DNA of 64,000 nucleotides from Labrys sp. KNU-23 (GCF_008330945.1 NZ_CP043489.1:2119501-2183500), one strand, 5' to 3'. Shown: positions 19,231 to 28,956, counted from the stretch's first letter. Notes: a model not told the origin generated them from the letters alone. Program-made: numbers and translations.

Positions 19231-21198
19231 CTAATTTATCCCAGCAACTCTAAGACCACGCACAATGACATCCTTCATATTACCTTTCTTGTCCGGCGTG
19301 AGATTTACGACATCTGTTGTGGTTATCCCAGGATACATATCCTTTAAACGCGCTCCATAGCTCCTGGCAATTTCCTTGTTGCCGAGATTGCCATGGCATA
19401 TTGCAAGTATCCTCAAAACGGACTGATCGTTCTCCATTTTGCTGCACATGTCGATCGCCCCGCCGAAGTCCTCGCGAAAATAGGCGATGGTGGCTCCGCC
19501 CCACCAATAGCGGTCGGGCGGGAACGGATTGAGTTCGATCGCGCGTTGGAACCTCTGCCAGCCTGCATCGGGGTCACCCAGATGCGCCAGGGTATCGCCA
19601 TGCGATTCCAACAAATCGGCCGAATTGGGATTGAGCGTCTCAGCCTCCAGGAACTGCTCCGCCGCCTTGTCATAATCGCGCTGATGCAGCGCAATCACCG
19701 CCGACATCCAATGGCCGACGCTGTTGCCCGCATCGATGCCGATGGCCGCCTCGGCCTCGTGACGGGCCTGCATCAGGAGCGAAGGATCGTTCGCCCCCAG
19801 CATCAGCCATTCCAGCTGCAGCGCGTTGGAGACCGCCCCCCTTGCGGCAGCGAAATCCATGTCCGCGGCCGCCGCCTTCTGAAACTCCACCCTTGCCCGC
19901 CGCAGGCCCGGCAGGTCGCAATTCTTGAACAGGAGGTGCCCTTCCAGATAGTGCCGATAGGCGAGCGGTTTGGGATCCACCCGCAAGCGATCGAGCTGGT
20001 CCCGTTCGATTTCGCTTGCCAGCGTCTTGGCGATCCGATGCGAAATCATACGGAAGGCGACGACCAAATCCTCCAGTTCCACCCGATATTCCGCCGCCCA
20101 GATGATCTCGTCGCCGGGATTGCGGGTCAGCCGCAGGGCCATCTTCTGGCTTCCGGGCACCAGAAAGCCGGTGACGAGATAGCCCGAGCGCAGGGCAGCC
20201 AGCCTCTCGCGATCCCCGGTATCGGCCACGTCGAAACTGCTATGAGGCGCGGTCACCGCAAAGGTGGCGTGACGCGACAGATCATTGGCGACGTCCTCGA
20301 TCAGCATGCGATAGAGGGGGTGCAGGGGCTCGCCCGGCCGCGGCTGGGGCGGGAATAGGGAAACGCGCGGCAAGCCCATCAGATTGCGCAATGCCGGAGG
20401 TTGCACGATTTGCCCGCTCGTTCCGGGCATCTCGACCTCAGCAACGACCTGCAGCCGGGGGCGAGGCGCATTTGCCAGGATACGCCGCATCGTGGCCGCC
20501 GTTTCCGGTCGCGGTTCGATGCCCATTTCCTTGCGCAAAATTATTTTCAGATCGTCGAAGACTCGGCTGGCTTCCTCGACATCACCGATCCGGCCATAGG
20601 CCTCCATCAACGCGCGGAAACTCTCCTCCCGCTCCGGCTCCAGCGTCAGCATGCGCTCGCCGATCTCGTCGATGTCACTCTTCTTCGCGCGGGCGAACTG
20701 CGTCATCTCCATGAGCACGTCCCCCGCCAGGGCCAGGATCTGGCGGCGAAAGCGTTCGCGCTCGCTGCGGAACCATTGCGACAGTTCAGGGCCGCCGGTA
20801 TCGAGCGTATCGAGCAGATCCCCCCTCACCAGCCGGACGACAGCGACGCGCTCGGCCAGGACCTGGGACTTGCGGCGCCCCAGAATGTGGGCGAGGTCGC
20901 TGAACCTGGCTCCCGGGCCGGCCATCAGATTGGAGCCTTCCACGTCGATCAGCGGCTCGTCCAGCGGCCAGAACCTGTTAATGCGGGCCAGCAATTGCCG
21001 GAGATTGGTGAGGGCCTTTTCCTCGGGCGCATCGTCCCACAGCAGCGCGGCAATGGTCTGCCGGCTCATCCGCCGACTGCCACAGAGCAACAATATGGCG
21101 ATGAGAACATATCCCTTGGCCGGAAACACGCCCTCCATTGGTTTGGCCACATGCGGCACGCCTACCAAATGAAGAACAATGTCGCCCTCAGCGTCCAT
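19231..21198 (-). CDS. SARP/BTAD-type transcriptional regulator with TolB-like and TPR domains (cassette 2)
   Basis: A 655-residue paralogue of the cassette 1 regulator, starting MDAEGDIVLHLVGVPHVAKP. The same order is seen: winged-helix part with SRQTIAALLWDDAPEEKA, BTAD segment with LEPEREESFRALMEAYGR, TolB-like LIEDVANDLSRHATFAV then TAPHSSFDV, and TPR helices with NPFPPDRYWWGGATIAYF. Large SARPs act as DNA-binding activators of secondary-metabolite genes; the TPR part may bind a partner protein. It is followed after 72 bases by the small protein, PaiB-like protein and YcaO, which it probably controls. The last 150 bases are visibly richer in A+T than the core. Confidence 0.82.
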   Translation of the reverse strand: MDAEGDIVLHLVGVPHVAKPMEGVFPAKGYVLIAILLLCGSRRMSRQTIAALLWDDAPEEKALTNLRQLLARINRFWPLDEPLIDVEGSNLMAGPGARFSDLAHILGRRKSQVLAERVAVVRLVRGDLLDTLDTGGPELSQWFRSERERFRRQILALAGDVLMEMTQFARAKKSDIDEIGERMLTLEPEREESFRALMEAYGRIGDVEEASRVFDDLKIILRKEMGIEPRPETAATMRRILANAPRPRLQVVAEVEMPGTSGQIVQPPALRNLMGLPRVSLFPPQPRPGEPLHPLYRMLIEDVANDLSRHATFAVTAPHSSFDVADTGDRERLAALRSGYLVTGFLVPGSQKMALRLTRNPGDEIIWAAEYRVELEDLVVAFRMISHRIAKTLASEIERDQLDRLRVDPKPLAYRHYLEGHLLFKNCDLPGLRRARVEFQKAAAADMDFAAARGAVSNALQLEWLMLGANDPSLLMQARHEAEAAIGIDAGNSVGHWMSAVIALHQRDYDKAAEQFLEAETLNPNSADLLESHGDTLAHLGDPDAGWQRFQRAIELNPFPPDRYWWGGATIAYFREDFGGAIDMCSKMENDQSVLRILAICHGNLGNKEIARSYGARLKDMYPGITTTDVVNLTPDKKGNMKDVIVRGLRVAGIN

Positions 21199-21705
21199 TC
21201 GACTATCCTCGCCTCGGGAGTCCGGCCCGGCATCCTGTATATGCCGCCACCACTTGCCAGATCCCCGCCGTCCCCACCACAGATCTCATGGTTCGGGATG
21301 AGAACCTTCGGGCCACGCCCGACATATGCGCTGCATCTACTACTTGTGCACCAAACACATCGAAGTCAACAAGTTCAACTTATTCCCGTTCCAGACTTCA
21401 CGTCCGAGTCACAGAGAAACGGCATCATAAATATCACATCGCGTTCCACCAGGAAGTTCGTTTGGGAAATCATAGCTCACCATAATCTTCGCACGAATAC
21501 ACCCGAATATATATCTATTCTATGAAATCAAAAACCAAACTCATATTGAATCATAAAATAAAGCGACCGAACAAAGCTCGATACAGTAAAATATCGAGCC
21601 TCTCGTATCGACAATACATTTAAGGAAGGTGACCGTCTGGGACTTCGAGCCCGTGCTGAACCAGCCAGACTCTTCTTGAATTCAATCCACCAGTCAGTTC
21701 ATTCG
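21199..21705. other. AT-rich intergenic region upstream of cassette 2 regulator
   Basis: 507 bases without a convincing gene. The part from about 21410 to 21620 is AT-rich. It should hold the promoter of the cassette 2 regulator on the minus strand and the 3' end of the third regulator. I searched both strands for a relative of the small LIKMSP proteins, which would be expected after a regulator in this island, and found none. Confidence 0.6.
21569..21599 (-). terminator. Probable intrinsic terminator of the third regulator
   Basis: Read on the minus strand, GCTCGATA (21599-21592) and its complement TATCGAGC (21583-21576) form a perfect eight-base stem with an eight-base loop, followed by TTTGTT. 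It lies about 105 bases downstream of the stop of the regulator at 21706-23679. Confidence 0.55.
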
Positions 21706-23679
21706 TCAGGAAAGTCCGGCGAGACGCAAGCCCTGAGCGCAGAACTCGATGTCCGCCTGACGACGATCCGGCGCCAACCGGGCAAGATCCAGGGCGGACA
21801 TGCCCGGATAGGTATCCATGACACGCCGCCCGTAATGGCGGGCCATCGCGGCGTCGCCGACGAAGGCGTGGCACATTGCCAGCACCCGGATGACCGATTC
21901 GTCGTTCTCCATCCGGGCGCACAGTGCGATGGCCTCTTCGAAGCGCCGGCGGCGGATGGCGATGGTGGCGCCGAACCACCAGTAATAGTCCGGCGGGAAA
22001 GGATTGAGCTCCAGGGCACGCTGGAAGCGCTCCCAGCCCAGTTCCGGCTCGCCGAGATGGGAAAGCGCGTCGGCATGGTGGGCCAGGAGATCGGCCGAAT
22101 GCGGATTGAGCGCCTCCGCCTCCATGAACTTCTCGGCGGTATAGTCGAAATCATGCTGGTAGAGCGCCACCACGGCCGACATCCAGTGCCCGGTGCCATG
22201 GCCGGGATCGATCGTCATGGCCAGATCCGCTTCCGCGCGGGCCTGGTTGAGCAGGGATGGATCGGTCCCCCCCAGCAACAGCCATTCGAGCTGCAGGGTC
22301 TGGGCGATGCGGGCGCGCGAGGGCGCGAAATCCCCATCCTCCTCGGTGGCCTGCTTGAATTCGGCGCGCGCCCGGCGCAAGCGGGCGAGGTCGAAGCTGT
22401 GCAGCCGGGCCTGTCCTTCGAGATAATGGCAATAGGCCGCCGGCTTGGGATCGGCCCGGGAGCGATCGAGCTGGTCCCGTTCGATCTCGTTGGCAAGGGT
22501 TGCGGCAATCTGCCGGGTGATCAGCCGGAAGGAAAGTGCCAGCCGTTCGGGCGACACCAGATATTCGGCGGCCCAGACGATCTCCTCGTCAGGCTGGCGT
22601 GTCAGCCGGAGCGCCATACGCTCGCTCCCCGGCACCATGAATCCAGTGATCAGATAGGCGCTACCCAAGCAGGCAAAGCGCCTGGCATCGCCCGTATCGG
22701 CGACATGAAAACTGCTGTGCGGCGCCAGCACAGCGAAAGTACGATGGCGCGACAGGTCGTTGGCGACGTCCTCGATCAGGGCCCGATGCAGGGGATCCAG
22801 CATGCGGCCGGGTATCGGGCGTGGCGGAAACAGCGCCACGCGCGGCAGCCCCGGGAGACGAGGCGCGGCCGGGCTCGCCATGAGCAGGCGCTCGTCGGAC
22901 ACATTGCGCCTTTCGCTGGTCACCTGCATTCGCGGCGGCGGCTGTGGCGCGCTGGCGAGGATACGACGCAAGGTGGCGATAGTCTGGGGCCGGGGTTCGG
23001 CCCCGAATTCACGATGGAGCATGTCGGTCAGGCTGGCATGAACCCGATTCACCGCCGGAATATTGCCGTTGCGGCCATAGGCTTCGATCAGGACGCGGTA
23101 ACTTTCCTCCCGCTCCGGCTCGAGCGCGAGCATGACTTCGCCGATCAGGTCGATTTCCCGCTCGGGTGCGCGACCATAGCGGGTCATCTCCACCAGGACC
23201 TCGGAGGCCAGGGTCAGCACGATGCGACGGAAGCGCTCGCGCTCGCTGCGGAACCATTGCGACAATTCCGGGCCACCGGAATCGATGCTGTCGAGGAAAT
23301 CGCCCTTGGCGAGCAGGACGGCCTGCACCCTCTCGGCCAGCACGCCCGACTTCGCCAGCCGCAGGATCGCGGCAAGATCGCTGCGGTCCGCGCCAGGCCC
23401 GGCCGCGAGATGAGGGCCGCTGGTTTCCACCAGCGGATCGGCATAGGGCCACATCCGATGGATGCGGACGAGAAGCTGGCGCAGATTGGTAAGGGCTTTT
23501 TCCTCGGGCGCATCGTCCCAGAGCAAGGCGGCGATGGCCTGGCGGCTCATGCGCCGGTTACCCGCCAGCAGCAGCATGGCGACCAGCACATAGCCCTTGG
23601 CGGGAAACACCCCCTCCCCCGTCACCGTGAGATGGGGGATGCCGACCAGGCGAAGGGCTATGAAGGGCTTGTCATCCAT
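21706..23679 (-). CDS. SARP/BTAD-type regulator with TolB-like and TPR domains, third paralogue
   Basis: A 657-residue paralogue of the two cassette regulators, with SRQAIAALLWDDAPEEKA, LEPEREESYRVLIEAYGR, LIEDVANDLSRHRTFAV followed by LAPHSSFHV, and TPRs reading NPFPPDYYWWFGATIAIRR. ATG at 23679 (MDDKPFIALRLVGIPHL) is chosen by alignment with the paralogues; the frame could extend 55 residues upstream but that part has no match in them. It is not followed by a small protein or YcaO and ends in a probable terminator, so it is a stand-alone regulator. It is closest in wording to the cassette 1 regulator and may be its duplicate or a cross-regulator of both cassettes. Confidence 0.82.
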   Translation of the reverse strand: MDDKPFIALRLVGIPHLTVTGEGVFPAKGYVLVAMLLLAGNRRMSRQAIAALLWDDAPEEKALTNLRQLLVRIHRMWPYADPLVETSGPHLAAGPGADRSDLAAILRLAKSGVLAERVQAVLLAKGDFLDSIDSGGPELSQWFRSERERFRRIVLTLASEVLVEMTRYGRAPEREIDLIGEVMLALEPEREESYRVLIEAYGRNGNIPAVNRVHASLTDMLHREFGAEPRPQTIATLRRILASAPQPPPRMQVTSERRNVSDERLLMASPAAPRLPGLPRVALFPPRPIPGRMLDPLHRALIEDVANDLSRHRTFAVLAPHSSFHVADTGDARRFACLGSAYLITGFMVPGSERMALRLTRQPDEEIVWAAEYLVSPERLALSFRLITRQIAATLANEIERDQLDRSRADPKPAAYCHYLEGQARLHSFDLARLRRARAEFKQATEEDGDFAPSRARIAQTLQLEWLLLGGTDPSLLNQARAEADLAMTIDPGHGTGHWMSAVVALYQHDFDYTAEKFMEAEALNPHSADLLAHHADALSHLGEPELGWERFQRALELNPFPPDYYWWFGATIAIRRRRFEEAIALCARMENDESVIRVLAMCHAFVGDAAMARHYGRRVMDTYPGMSALDLARLAPDRRQADIEFCAQGLRLAGLS

Positions 23680-24193
23680 CCTGCTCACCACGACCTCGGC
23701 GCCTCTCGCGAGGCGCAACGCTAGGAAGTCCCGATGCCGGAGATCGTGCGCATAAAACCCTGCGCCACCACGCGTCAGGATGACGCTGGCGCCGATCTTC
23801 CCGTCATCGAGACCCAGGCCGGATGAACTGCCCCAGGCCGACAAGGCTGCCGGGGCCCACGTACATCTGAGTATCGTCAGGGCGAGCCACAGCCATGCCG
23901 CGGAACCACCCTGCGAGGGCGAGAATGAGCAATGTTGTATGACAAGTCAATCAAAGGGAGCAGAAAGACCTCTCGATCGATCTTTTTTCGCTACCATATT
24001 ACCGCATAGCCGATTGACGGCAGCGTTCCGTCATTCATGGCGGGCCGATTCTTCGGCGAGGCCAATACCGGAACCATCGGATTGGCACATCATGCCGGAA
24101 AGTGGACGCCCATTGTCGGCCAAACGACATGGCAACAGAGGCCCCAGCACCGGATCCAATTCCAAAATCGAACCCGGTACTGCAGAGCAAGCT
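23680..24193. other. Intergenic region between third regulator and RND operon
   Basis: 514 bases that hold the upstream region of the third regulator and the 3' end of the RND operon. A perfect hairpin GCGCCTC-TCGC-GAGGCGC (23699-23716) lies 20 bases before the regulator ATG, in its leader. No GTCACAG heptamer of the kind seen upstream of the other two regulators was found. No gene is supported. Confidence 0.5.
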
Positions 24194-27100
24194 TCAGCTA
24201 CCTTCCGGTTCGCCCATCGTCGCGGGAGTCACCGTCGAAGGCTTGGGCTTTTCGCGGAAGATCTTGCGCACGAGCAGGCGGATGGAGACGTAGAACACCG
24301 GGGTGAGGAAGAGGCCGAGGAAGGTCACCCCGCTCATACCGAAGACCACGGCCGTACCGATGGCCTGGCGCAGTTCCGAGCCCGGCCCTGTGGCGATCAT
24401 CAGCGGCACCGCGCCGAGGATGAAGGCGAAGGAGGTCATCAGGATCGGCCGCAGGCGCAACCGGCAGGCCTCGACCACCGCCTGCCAGGGCGTGTCGCCA
24501 TGGTCCTCGCGCTGGCGGGCGAACTCCACGATCAGGATGGCATTCTTGGCGGCGAGGCCGATCAGCATGACGAAGGAGATCTGCGTCATGATGTTGTTGT
24601 CCATCACCTTGAACCACCAGCCGCCGAAGAGGGGCAGGCCGCGCGCCATGCCGCCGAGGAGCGCCCCCAGAATGGAGAGCGGCACGATCAGGATGATGGC
24701 GAGCGGCAGCGACCAGCTTTCATACTGGGCAGACAGGAACAGGAAGACGAACAGCACGGCGATGCCGAACACGAAATAGATCGTGTTGCCGACCGAGCGC
24801 TGCTGAAAGGCGATCTCGGTCCACTCATAGCCCACACCCGGCGGCAGCACCTCGGCCGCCGCCTTCTCCATCAGGTCGAGTGCCGTAGAGGAGGAAACGC
24901 CGGGCAGGCCCGAGCCGCTGATATAGACGGACGGATAGAGATTGTGGCGCATCACCGTATCAGGGCCGGTGCGTTCCTCGAAGGAGATCAGCGAGCCCAG
25001 CGGCACCAGGGCGCCATTGGCGCTGCGGACCTTGAGGCGGACGAGGTCCTCCTTGTTGAGGCGATCGCGCCCTTCGGCCTGGGCATTGACCTGGAAGGCG
25101 CGGCCCAGGCGCGTGAAGTCGTTGACATAGGCCGAGCCGACATAGACCTGCATGGCCTCGAAGATATTGCCGATCGGCACGTTAAGCATACGCGCCTTGA
25201 CGCGGTCGACATTGACGAAGAGCTGCGGCCCATTGTTGGACAGCGTGGTGTAGACCTGGGTGAGGCCCGGCGTCTGGTTGGCCTTGCCGATCAGGGCATT
25301 GGCCGCCTGCATCAGGGCTTCCGGCCCGACGCCGCCGCGATCCTGGACCTGCATCTTGAAGCCGGCGCCGGTGCCGAGGCCCTGGATGGTGGGCGGCGGA
25401 ATCACGAAGACGAAGCCTTCCTCGATGGCAAAGACGCGCTTTTGCAATTCGCCCACGATGGCCTGCGCCGACAATCCTTCCTTCAGGCGCTCGTCGAACG
25501 GCTTGAACGGCACGAAGATGGTGGCCGCATTCGAGGCGGCGGTGAAGGTCGCGCCCGAGAAGCCGGCGACGCCGATGACATGGGCGACGCCCGGGCTGCC
25601 CGCCGCGATCTGCTGGGCCTTGCGCACCACGGCGTCGGTGCGTTCCAGCGAGGCGCCGTCGGGCAATTGCACCACCACGATAGCGTAGCCCTGATCGGAG
25701 TCCGGCACAAAGCCTTCCGGCACCTTGGTATAGATATGCCAGGTGGCGAAGAGCAGGCCGCCATAGATCAGGAGAAACACGAGCTTGTGGCGGGCGGCGA
25801 AGCCCACCGTTCCGCCATAGCCGCGCGACAGCCTGTCGAAGCTGCGATTGAAACCATCGCCCGCTGCCCGAAGCCAGCGAAACAGGAAGAAGCGGCTCTG
25901 ATGATCGGCATCGTGCGGCTTGAGCAGCAGGGCGGCGAGCGCCGGCGACAGGGTCAGCGAGTTGAAGGCAGAGATCACCGTTGCAGCCGCGATGGTCACC
26001 GCGAACTGCTGGTAGAACAGGCCCGATATGCCCGGGATGAAGGCCGTCGGCACGAACACCGCGCACAGCACCAGGGCGATGGCGATGACGGCCCGGCCGA
26101 CCTCGTCCATGGTGACATGGGCGGCCCGGTTCGGCGTCATGCCGTCATGGATGTTGCGCTCGACATTCTCCACCACCACGATGGCGTCGTCGACCACGAT
26201 GCCCACCGCCAGGATCAGGCCGAACAGTGTGAGCATGTTGAGCGAGAAGCCCAGGCCCGCCATCACCGCGAAGGTGCCGATGATCGAAACCGGAATGGCG
26301 ATGATCGGAATGATCGCCGCGCGCCAGGACTGCAGGAAGACGAAGACGACGATCACCACCAGCACGATCGCCTCGAAGAAGGTCTCGTAGACGGCCTCGA
26401 TCGAGGCCGAGACGAATTCGGTGGGATTGTAGACGATGGAATATTTCAGTCCCGGCGGGAACGCCTTGGCGAGATCGTCCATCTTGGCCTTCACGCGATC
26501 GGCGGTGGCCAGCGCGTTGGAGCCGGGCCGCTGGAGCACCGCGATGCCGACGGTGGACTGGCCGTCGAGATAGAGATTGGAGCTGTACTGCTTGGCGCCG
26601 ACCTCGACGCGGGCGACATCCCTGAGCTTGAGCAGGCGTCCGTCCGGGGTCGACTTGATGATGACGTTCCGGAATTGCTCGGCGTCCTGGAAGCGGCCCT
26701 GGGTGGTGACCGTGATCTCGCTGGTGGTGTTGTTGGGCGAGGGCTGGGCACCGAGCGTGCCGCCGGAAACCTGCACGTTCTGCTCGCGCAGGGCCTGCAC
26801 GACCTCACCGGCCGTCAGGTCGAAACTGGCCAGGCGGTTCGGATCGAGCCAGACGCGCAGAGACGGCTCTCGCAGGCCGAAGGCAAAGGTCGAGCCGACG
26901 CCGTCGACACGGGCCAGGATGTCATTGACGTTGAGGATGGCATAATCGGAGATGCCATAATCGTTGAGCGAATTATCCGGCGAATAGAGTGTGACGATCA
27001 AGAGGAAGTCGGAGGAGGACTTGTTGACCGTGATGCCCAACGCACGCACTTCGGCCGGCAGGCGCGGCTCGGCGGAGGAGACGCGGTTCTGCACCTGCAC

Positions 27101-27418
27101 CTGGGCGATGTCGAGATCGGTGCCGGTGGCGAAGGTGACGGTGACCTGCAGCGAGCCGTCATTGGTGGCCTGGGAGGTCTGGTAGATCATCCCCTCCACG
27201 CCGTTGATCGACTGCTCCAGCGGGGCGGCCACCGTCTCGGCGATGGTCTGGGCGTTGGCGCCGGGATAGGTGGCGTTGATCACCACGGTCGGCGGGGCGA
27301 TCTGCGGAAACTGCGCGATCGGCAGGCCGACATAGGAGACGAGCCCGATCACCACCGTGACGATCGAGACGACGGCGGCAAAGATCGGGCGGTCGACAAA
27401 GAAATGGCCGAATTTCAT
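24194..27418 (-). CDS. RND multidrug efflux permease (AcrB/MexB type, HAE1)
   Basis: A 1,074-residue inner-membrane pump of the resistance-nodulation-division superfamily. It starts MKFGHFFVDRPIFAAVVSIV and has twelve membrane helices interrupted by two large periplasmic loops. The proton-relay residues are present: the adjacent aspartates in GIVVDDAIVVVENVER and the lysine in AAKNAILIVEFARQ. The loop between helices 6 and 7 and the QQFAVTIAAATVISAFNSLTL segment are typical of HAE1 drug exporters. It lies 15 bases after the adaptor gene in the same operon. No outer-membrane factor is linked, so a TolC-like channel must be encoded elsewhere. Confidence 0.95.
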   Translation of the reverse strand: MKFGHFFVDRPIFAAVVSIVTVVIGLVSYVGLPIAQFPQIAPPTVVINATYPGANAQTIAETVAAPLEQSINGVEGMIYQTSQATNDGSLQVTVTFATGTDLDIAQVQVQNRVSSAEPRLPAEVRALGITVNKSSSDFLLIVTLYSPDNSLNDYGISDYAILNVNDILARVDGVGSTFAFGLREPSLRVWLDPNRLASFDLTAGEVVQALREQNVQVSGGTLGAQPSPNNTTSEITVTTQGRFQDAEQFRNVIIKSTPDGRLLKLRDVARVEVGAKQYSSNLYLDGQSTVGIAVLQRPGSNALATADRVKAKMDDLAKAFPPGLKYSIVYNPTEFVSASIEAVYETFFEAIVLVVIVVFVFLQSWRAAIIPIIAIPVSIIGTFAVMAGLGFSLNMLTLFGLILAVGIVVDDAIVVVENVERNIHDGMTPNRAAHVTMDEVGRAVIAIALVLCAVFVPTAFIPGISGLFYQQFAVTIAAATVISAFNSLTLSPALAALLLKPHDADHQSRFFLFRWLRAAGDGFNRSFDRLSRGYGGTVGFAARHKLVFLLIYGGLLFATWHIYTKVPEGFVPDSDQGYAIVVVQLPDGASLERTDAVVRKAQQIAAGSPGVAHVIGVAGFSGATFTAASNAATIFVPFKPFDERLKEGLSAQAIVGELQKRVFAIEEGFVFVIPPPTIQGLGTGAGFKMQVQDRGGVGPEALMQAANALIGKANQTPGLTQVYTTLSNNGPQLFVNVDRVKARMLNVPIGNIFEAMQVYVGSAYVNDFTRLGRAFQVNAQAEGRDRLNKEDLVRLKVRSANGALVPLGSLISFEERTGPDTVMRHNLYPSVYISGSGLPGVSSSTALDLMEKAAAEVLPPGVGYEWTEIAFQQRSVGNTIYFVFGIAVLFVFLFLSAQYESWSLPLAIILIVPLSILGALLGGMARGLPLFGGWWFKVMDNNIMTQISFVMLIGLAAKNAILIVEFARQREDHGDTPWQAVVEACRLRLRPILMTSFAFILGAVPLMIATGPGSELRQAIGTAVVFGMSGVTFLGLFLTPVFYVSIRLLVRKIFREKPKPSTVTPATMGEPEGS

Positions 27419-27433
27419 GAGCTGCTCTCCCGA

Positions 27434-28600
27434 TCAGTTCGGGTCGGGAACGAGCGTCTCAGGCACGTCCAGCTTGGTGGGTTGCGGCACGACCTCGCCG
27501 CCCGGGCGCGCGCGCATCTGGCCGTTGATCAGCACCTGGTCCTCCGGCTTGAGGCCCGACTTGATCACGCGGAAGCTGCCGAATTTCGGCCCCAGTTCCA
27601 CCGGGCGGATATTGGCGATCTTGTCGGCGCCGACCACGATGACATAGCGCCCCTGCGAGGACTGGCCCACCGCCACATCGGGCACGACCAGCGCCTCATA
27701 GGGCTCGCCGATGGTGATGCGGATGCGCCCGAACAGGCCGGAAGTGAGAAAGCCGTCGGCATTGGCGACCTTGGCGCGGGCCGTGACGGTGCCGGTCTGG
27801 GCGTCGACCTGCGGCGCGAGATAGTCGAGCGTGCCCTGATGGGAAAGGGCCTTCTCATCCGACAGGCCGATCTCGGCCTTCAGCGCGGGCTCCGCGTCGC
27901 CGGCATCCATCTTGCGCTTGGAGGCCCGCTGATAGGCAAGGTAGCTCGCCTCGTCGAGGTCGAAGTAGAAATAGATCGGGTCGACGGCGACGATCGACAC
28001 CAGCGGCGAGGTCGAGTTGGCCACCACCAGATTGCCGCGCGAGACGAGTTGGCGGGTGATCCTGCCCGAGATCGGGGCGGTGATGGTGGCATAGTTGAGG
28101 TCGAGCTTGGCCGTTGCCAGGGCCGCGCTGGCCGAATCGATCGACGCCGCCGCTTCCTGATAGGCCTGCAGATTGGCCTGGTAGGTCGCATCGGTGACGT
28201 TGCCGGTCTTCTTCAGGGCCTCGGCGCGCGCCAGGTTGGCCTTGGTCAGGTCGATTCGGGTCTGCGTGATCTTCACCTGGGCGGCCGCCTGGTCGACAGC
28301 AGCCTGGAACGGACGCGGGTCGATCGAGAACAGCACGTCTCCCTCCTTGACGAGGGAGCCTTCCACGAAGCTCGACTTGTCAAGATAGCCGGTGACACGC
28401 GAGGTGATGTTCACCTGCGGCCAGGCCTGGAAACGACCAGTGAACTCGATCGATTCGGTGATCTTGCGGCTGACCGGATTGGCCACCGTCACCGGCATTG
28501 CCGGCATTTGCTGGGCGAGCGCGGTGCACGTTCCCTCGAGGGCCGCCAATGCCAGCACGCCGGCGGCCAGCCGACCCATTCTGCGACGCAACCTCGACAT
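27434..28600 (-). CDS. RND efflux periplasmic adaptor (membrane fusion protein)
   Basis: A 388-residue adaptor of the AcrA/MexE class. A signal peptide (MSRLRRRMGRLAAGVLALAA) is followed by the lipoyl halves, the alpha-helical hairpin with FQAAVDQAAAQVKITQTRID and TKANLARAEALKKTGNVTDA, a beta-barrel with PISGRITRQLVSRGNLVV, and the C-terminal membrane-proximal domain. It links the inner-membrane pump to an outer-membrane channel. ATG at 28600 is chosen because GAGGAT lies five bases before it; ATG at 28606 has poorer spacing. The operon leader carries a 20-base palindrome. Confidence 0.92.
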   Translation of the reverse strand: MSRLRRRMGRLAAGVLALAALEGTCTALAQQMPAMPVTVANPVSRKITESIEFTGRFQAWPQVNITSRVTGYLDKSSFVEGSLVKEGDVLFSIDPRPFQAAVDQAAAQVKITQTRIDLTKANLARAEALKKTGNVTDATYQANLQAYQEAAASIDSASAALATAKLDLNYATITAPISGRITRQLVSRGNLVVANSTSPLVSIVAVDPIYFYFDLDEASYLAYQRASKRKMDAGDAEPALKAEIGLSDEKALSHQGTLDYLAPQVDAQTGTVTARAKVANADGFLTSGLFGRIRITIGEPYEALVVPDVAVGQSSQGRYVIVVGADKIANIRPVELGPKFGSFRVIKSGLKPEDQVLINGQMRARPGGEVVPQPTKLDVPETLVPDPN

Positions 28601-28956
28601 GAACATCCTCGCAAGCAAAGCGCCTCAGCCAAACCGCCCGCATGGCCAATGGCCTTGTCGCGGGCACTGGAGCTGGCGTCTGGAAATCCTGCAGGATTTC
28701 CCAGCCTGCGCCGACAGGGCAGGTTCGGAGATCCTGTTCAGCGCTCCGCCGGCTGGAATCGGGGCAGAATCGCCGTGTGAGTCTTATAGTATGATAATTC
28801 TTAGCGCTTTGATCCAATCAAGATCGGCGCCTCACAACCGTGAGTTGGGACTTGATGCAAATCCGCAACAGGCCCGCCATTTCTTGCACCGGCGCTTGAC
28901 ACCGGCGGGACATGCCTTGGGAGCGATGCCGGGCTTGCGCAGCCCCCGTCAGCAGA
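28601..28956. promoter_or_regulatory. Leader and probable promoter of the RND operon
   Basis: This region separates the RND operon from the end of ugd. On the minus strand, a TTGATT box and an AT-rich TATCAT/ACTATAA stretch near 28786-28830 look like a promoter. Between it and the adaptor start lies GGAAATCCTGCAGGATTTCC, a perfect 20-base palindrome at 28682-28701, flanked by further pairing bases (GGCG/CGCC). It may be an operator or an RNA hairpin. No regulator gene is adjacent. Confidence 0.45.

Noticed and set aside
21199-21705. A third small LIKMSP-type protein after the third regulator
   Set aside because: Searched for on the minus strand using the conserved GIxLIKMSP coding pattern; nothing similar is present.
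23780-28780. Very long plus-strand open frame (1,666 codons)
   Set aside because: It is antisense to the RND permease and adaptor genes, which carry clear family motifs. Its translation is a His/Asp/Gly/Arg-rich low-complexity string, typical of the complement of a high-G+C gene.
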